From: a virus
Length of the DNA stretch: 22,075 bases
Direction: 5' to 3' (one strand)
Virus record (IMG/VR): IMGVR_UViG_3300022934_000225
Span: 1-22,075 of that record
Position numbers and translations under genes: made by a program. Numbering within the stretch: the stretch's first letter is position 1; each line of letters opens with the position of its first letter. The notes under the pieces are model-generated. The model worked only from the letters and a program-made list of their open reading frames with translations, was not told where the DNA came from and ran no database searches. This document shows positions 20,186 through 22,075 of this stretch, piece by piece.

Positions 20186-20779
20186 ATGGCAAAGAAGGGA
20201 AAGCGTTCGCTGGCTAACTATAGGGAAGTGAAGGCGAGAGGGACGTTGAATAGTGAGGGGACGAAGATCAGTGCTGGCGTGTGGGGTCAGTTGCGTCCGC
20301 TCGATGAAAAGGCAAGAGAGAAGATCGCGAAGTGGGGTGACACGTTGCCGGACTTAGTGTCGCCGGATTTAGCTGGACGCTTCGAGGCGGCTTACGAGGC
20401 GCTTAAAGAGCGTGTGGATGCAGATGACGTGGTCGGCACCAATCAGATCGCAACGCAGCTTATGAGGGCGTGGGACGTCTTGGAGAAGGCAGCGGAGGAT
20501 GCAGGGCACAAGCCGCTGCCGCCGCACGCGTACTGCGTGGAGATCGATGACGTGATCGTGTGCTTCGCATTGCACGGGTGGGCGGAGCTGCGGAAGAAGT
20601 ATCCAAGCTGGATCGTGTACAGCTTCGAGGACGCTGCACGCGTGATCAGATTTGACTGGACGGAGACTTTCCTGAACAATGCATTCAACGCGTTTCCGAA
20701 TGCAAAGGTAACGCGGATGGTGCGTGACGGAGACGATCGCATCAACTGGGATTTAGGTGGAGATGAAATACCATGGTAA
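20186..20779 (+). CDS. Unknown phage protein with SSB-like acidic tail (197 aa)
   Basis: GGAGGAG just upstream supports the ATG at 20186. Residues 1-20 are basic (MAKKGKRSLANYREVKARG). The middle is helical (KAREKIAKWGDTLPDL; GTNQIATQLMRAWDVLEKAA), followed by a beta-rich part (HAYCVEIDDVIVCFALHGWA, YPSWIVYSFEDAARVIRF). The last residues, NWDLGGDEIPW, are an acidic-aromatic tail like that of SSB proteins. Family not recognised. It is the first gene after the dyad cluster and overlaps the next gene by 7 nt, so it may act at that site or in DNA metabolism. This is inference. Confidence 0.72.
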   Translation: MAKKGKRSLANYREVKARGTLNSEGTKISAGVWGQLRPLDEKAREKIAKWGDTLPDLVSPDLAGRFEAAYEALKERVDADDVVGTNQIATQLMRAWDVLEKAAEDAGHKPLPPHAYCVEIDDVIVCFALHGWAELRKKYPSWIVYSFEDAARVIRFDWTETFLNNAFNAFPNAKVTRMVRDGDDRINWDLGGDEIPW

Positions 20780-21051
20780 CGAGAGAAGAGATACTGGCGA
20801 TAGCAGAGGGCGTGATCAGTGGGGAGCGCAACAAGGATTACGGGGACGCAAAGGATAACTTTGAGACGATCGCAGCGTTGTGGTCGTCCTATCTGGATCA
20901 CGACTTCACAGTAGTGGACGTGGCCAACATGATGATACTGATGAAGATAGCACGCAGTAAGACGTCGCCGCGGAAGCAGGATCACTGGGTCGACATCTGC
21001 GGCTATGCAGCATTAACAGGAGAAATTGTGAGCGATGGGCGAGATCGGTAA
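20773..21051 (+). CDS. DUF6378-like phage protein (92 aa)
   Basis: The product MVTREEILAIAEGVISGERN, KDYGDAKDNFETIAALWSSYL, then VVDVANMMILMKIARSKTSP and 'DHWVDICGYAAL' matches a widespread phage family I know as DUF6378 (pattern 'I..GdR...YG.p..NF..IA.lW..yl......DVa.mm...KiaR......D..vD..GY'). The function is not established. The ATG overlaps the previous stop by 7 nt, and its end overlaps the small terminase gene by 17 nt. Confidence 0.8.
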   Translation: MVTREEILAIAEGVISGERNKDYGDAKDNFETIAALWSSYLDHDFTVVDVANMMILMKIARSKTSPRKQDHWVDICGYAALTGEIVSDGRDR

Positions 21052-21475
21052 GACGAAGTTAGCGGCTGTCGAGGCAGTCGGTGAAGACGAGATACTGGAA
21101 CGCATTGCATCTGGTACGAGCATGCAGCAGATGTGCAAGGAGCTGAACATAGGTACGAAGCTCTGGTACAAGTGGCTGGACAGCGTGAAGGGCAGACGTG
21201 AACGTTATAATGCAGCTCAGGCAGAGGCTGCGCACTTCTTCGCTGACAGAGCTGTGCAGACTGCGCAGAGCGCAGAGCCAGCGACGGTAAACGTAGCGCG
21301 CTTGCAAGTGGACACCGACAAGTGGATCGCGTCTAAGCTGAACGCGCAGTACGATACGAGACAACGTGACGTCGCAATCAACATCAGCGTGAATGACTTG
21401 CACGCGCAGGCTGCGGCGTTACTTGGAGACGTGATAGAAGGCGACGCGGTGGAGGTAGAAGATGACGACGTTTAA
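21035..21475 (+). CDS. terS: Terminase small subunit (146 aa)
   Basis: An N-terminal helix-turn-helix (residues ~19-48: EILERIASGTSMQQMCKELN, LWYKWLDS) is followed by a long helix with Arg/Ala (RRERYNAAQAEAAHFFADRA). The signature VARLQVDTDKWIASKLNAQYD comes next, characteristic of small terminase subunits of many phages. The end is acidic (DAVEVEDDDV). It would recognise the packaging site and recruit the large subunit, whose gene begins 470 nt downstream. AGGAG at 21018-21022 supports the ATG. It overlaps both neighbours (17 and 14 nt). Confidence 0.85.
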   Translation: MGEIGKTKLAAVEAVGEDEILERIASGTSMQQMCKELNIGTKLWYKWLDSVKGRRERYNAAQAEAAHFFADRAVQTAQSAEPATVNVARLQVDTDKWIASKLNAQYDTRQRDVAINISVNDLHAQAAALLGDVIEGDAVEVEDDDV

Positions 21476-21632
21476 CGAGGTAAAGGTAATCGAGATTACT
21501 GAGCACGAAGATGGCTCTGCCACGCTGAGCTTGGACATATCGAAAGAGCTTTACGCGTTCTTCTTTGAGCACGGCTTTCGTCAGGTGTTGATGCGTGCTC
21601 TCGAACAGGAGCAGGCTCGTGATGACGAGTAA
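21462..21632 (+). CDS. 56-residue protein between the terminase genes, unknown
   Basis: GGAGG (21451-21455) is 6 nt before an ATG at 21462 that overlaps the terS stop by 14 nt. The peptide MTTFNEVKVIEITEHEDGSA, then TLSLDISKELYAFFFEHGFR and 'QVLMRALEQEQARDDE', has a beta-hairpin then helix pattern with acidic ends. I recall similar short 'G.a.l.ldls.e....f...Gf...l..al' proteins near phage terminase genes, but no named family. The binding site, overlap and protein-like pattern make it a confident small gene. Confidence 0.72.
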   Translation: MTTFNEVKVIEITEHEDGSATLSLDISKELYAFFFEHGFRQVLMRALEQEQARDDE

Positions 21633-21838
21633 TTGGCGAATCCACGCATCGGCGCAGCACCGCGCATGCGTGCGCGCGGATAACAGAACGAGCGTTCAAT
21701 TACAATCGCTTGACACTACATCTTGTGCCATTGCGTTATTTGCATGGCTCGCTGGCGCGTGGCATCGCGCAAACGCCTTATTTATATGCCGCATGCAAGA
21801 AGTGGAATTTAACATAATCGACATTATCGGAGTGACCT
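21633..21838. other. Intergenic region between terS block and terL
   Basis: No convincing gene. It holds an 18-nt perfect alternating purine/pyrimidine run (21661-21678), a perfect -35 hexamer TTGACA (21710-21715) without a good -10, and an AT-rich stretch near 21780-21830. An open frame 21622-21948 crosses it, overlaps both neighbours and follows a CAGGAG. Its composition and codon use (CCC) are unlike nearby genes, so I do not call it. Confidence 0.5.
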
Positions 21839-21943
21839 ATGCACTCAGCGCAAATGACCCCCCCCTTCGATTCGGCGGGCGGGTGCAAATGCAAAGGACG
21901 TCCCCACGCACCCCCACCCCCGTACCCCGTAAACAGGTGTTAA
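21839..21943 (+). CDS. Possible 34-residue Cys/Pro-rich peptide before terL
   Basis: GGAG (21829-21832) lies 6 nt before an ATG at 21839. The frame stops one base before the terL ATG. The peptide MHSAQMTPPFDSAGG, then CKCKGRPHAPPPPYPVNRC has a Cys-x-Cys pair and a Pro run. The C-tracts of this region give Pro codons CCC, rare in neighbouring genes, so the frame could be fortuitous. The binding site and exact fit before terL argue for it. Low confidence. Confidence 0.35.
   Translation: MHSAQMTPPFDSAGGCKCKGRPHAPPPPYPVNRC
21902..21928 (-). promoter_or_regulatory. G-quadruplex-type motif upstream of terL
   Basis: Four C-tracts on the + strand: 21902-21905 (4), 21911-21915 (5), 21917-21921 (5), 21925-21928 (4), with loops of 5, 1 and 3 bases. 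The minus strand therefore has four G-tracts fitting the G3+N1-7 rule. A further C8 run is at 21858-21865. It lies 17-43 nt before the terL ATG. Confidence 0.6.
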
Positions 21944-21944
21944 C

Positions 21945-22075
21945 ATGATCCCGCAAAAAAAATCCCACGAAAACCCGTTTATTACGTTAATGCGTCGCTA
22001 CCGCGATGATCCGGTTGCCTTTGCCCGCGAGGTCATCGGCATCGAGCCTGACGAGTGGCAAGTGGAGCTCTTAGA
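21945..22075 (+). CDS. terL: Terminase large subunit, N-terminal part (runs off the window)
   Basis: The 43 complete residues start MIPQKKSHENPFITLMRRYR, then AFAREVIGIEPDEWQVELL. The latter is the typical entrance of large terminases: 'F...v.g..pd.WQ' with the adenine-contacting Gln (Q motif) before the Walker A. The rest, including ATPase and nuclease domains, is outside the window. AGGT is the only binding-site-like sequence upstream, so translation may depend on coupling from the preceding frame. It would power DNA packaging with terS. Confidence 0.85.
   Translation, partial: MIPQKKSHENPFITLMRRYRDDPVAFAREVIGIEPDEWQVELL

Noticed and set aside
21710-21739. Promoter with perfect TTGACA before terL
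   Set aside because: At 16-18 nt spacing the -10 candidates (TGCGTT, GCGTTA, CGTTAT) match consensus poorly. Recorded only as part of the intergenic description.
21622-21948. 108-residue open frame overlapping both the 56-residue gene and terL (ATGA)
   Set aside because: Overlaps are suggestive, but its codon use changes midway, CCC codons come from C-tracts, and the peptide has no family-like pattern. The shorter 21839-21943 frame explains the last part at least as well.
1-22075. Search for tRNA genes, integrase, attachment sites, DNA or RNA polymerase
   Set aside because: No cloverleaf-like segment, recombinase motif or polymerase motif was found by reading. Absence here does not mean absence from the full genome.

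Overview
The window looks like most of the non-head part of a tailed double-stranded DNA phage genome (Caudoviricetes) with a short-tail, T7/P22-like gene order. Genes are packed end to end with start/stop overlaps. Structural genes come first, an opposite-strand lysis block lies in the middle, a recombination/replication block follows, and the small and large terminase genes close it. Similar fibre repeats and small orphan genes are familiar from marine and other aquatic phages, so an aquatic, probably alphaproteobacterial, host is my guess. That guess is inference; no host marker is visible. No integrase, tRNA, CRISPR array, insertion sequence or DNA polymerase is seen.

Region 1 (1-10177, + strand) is virion morphogenesis. 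It holds the end of a tail-region protein, a DUF6447-like small protein, a repeat-rich protein, two fibre-type proteins, a large tail/stabilisation-like protein, a tail-assembly-chaperone-like protein, a GNAT-like protein, and three proteins placed and built like internal virion/DNA-ejection proteins. The fibre C-termini have a more AT-rich composition than their stems, which suggests exchange of host-range modules.

Region 2 (10174-11444) is a control region. A small gene on the minus strand meets the structural block tail to tail. The following 210 nt carry divergent promoter-like sequences, a possible ~73-nt small RNA ending in a very good intrinsic terminator, and a promoter that starts a run of four small + strand genes (zinc-binding-like, unknown, 31-residue membrane peptide, HTH protein). 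That run ends in a second intrinsic terminator, followed by an HNH endonuclease gene.

Region 3 (11813-14026, minus strand) is a tightly coupled operon of eight genes. Several are short and easily missed. It encodes membrane/coiled-coil proteins, a holin-like protein, a T7-lysozyme-like amidase with an added C-terminal membrane segment, and an overlapping spanin pair.

Region 4 (14124-20029, + strand) starts from a second copy of the same composite promoter (CTTGCA-N12-CAATGTTAACAA). It encodes a ribbon-helix-helix regulator, a RuvC-like resolvase, a RecE/PD-(D/E)XK exonuclease, an SSB-like protein, a TOPRIM primase fused to a RepA/RecA-type helicase, a PAPS-reductase-like protein, and small proteins including a VRR-NUC-like nuclease. 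Together these would prime, unwind, resect, protect and resolve phage DNA.

Region 5 (20030-22075) opens with a 140-nt non-coding cluster of CTGAGG/CCTCAG dyads, a candidate origin, operator or packaging site. After it come an unknown protein, a DUF6378-like protein, the small terminase subunit, a 56-residue protein, an odd intergenic stretch with alternating purine/pyrimidine and four C-tracts (a G-quadruplex motif on the other strand), and the 5' end of the large terminase.
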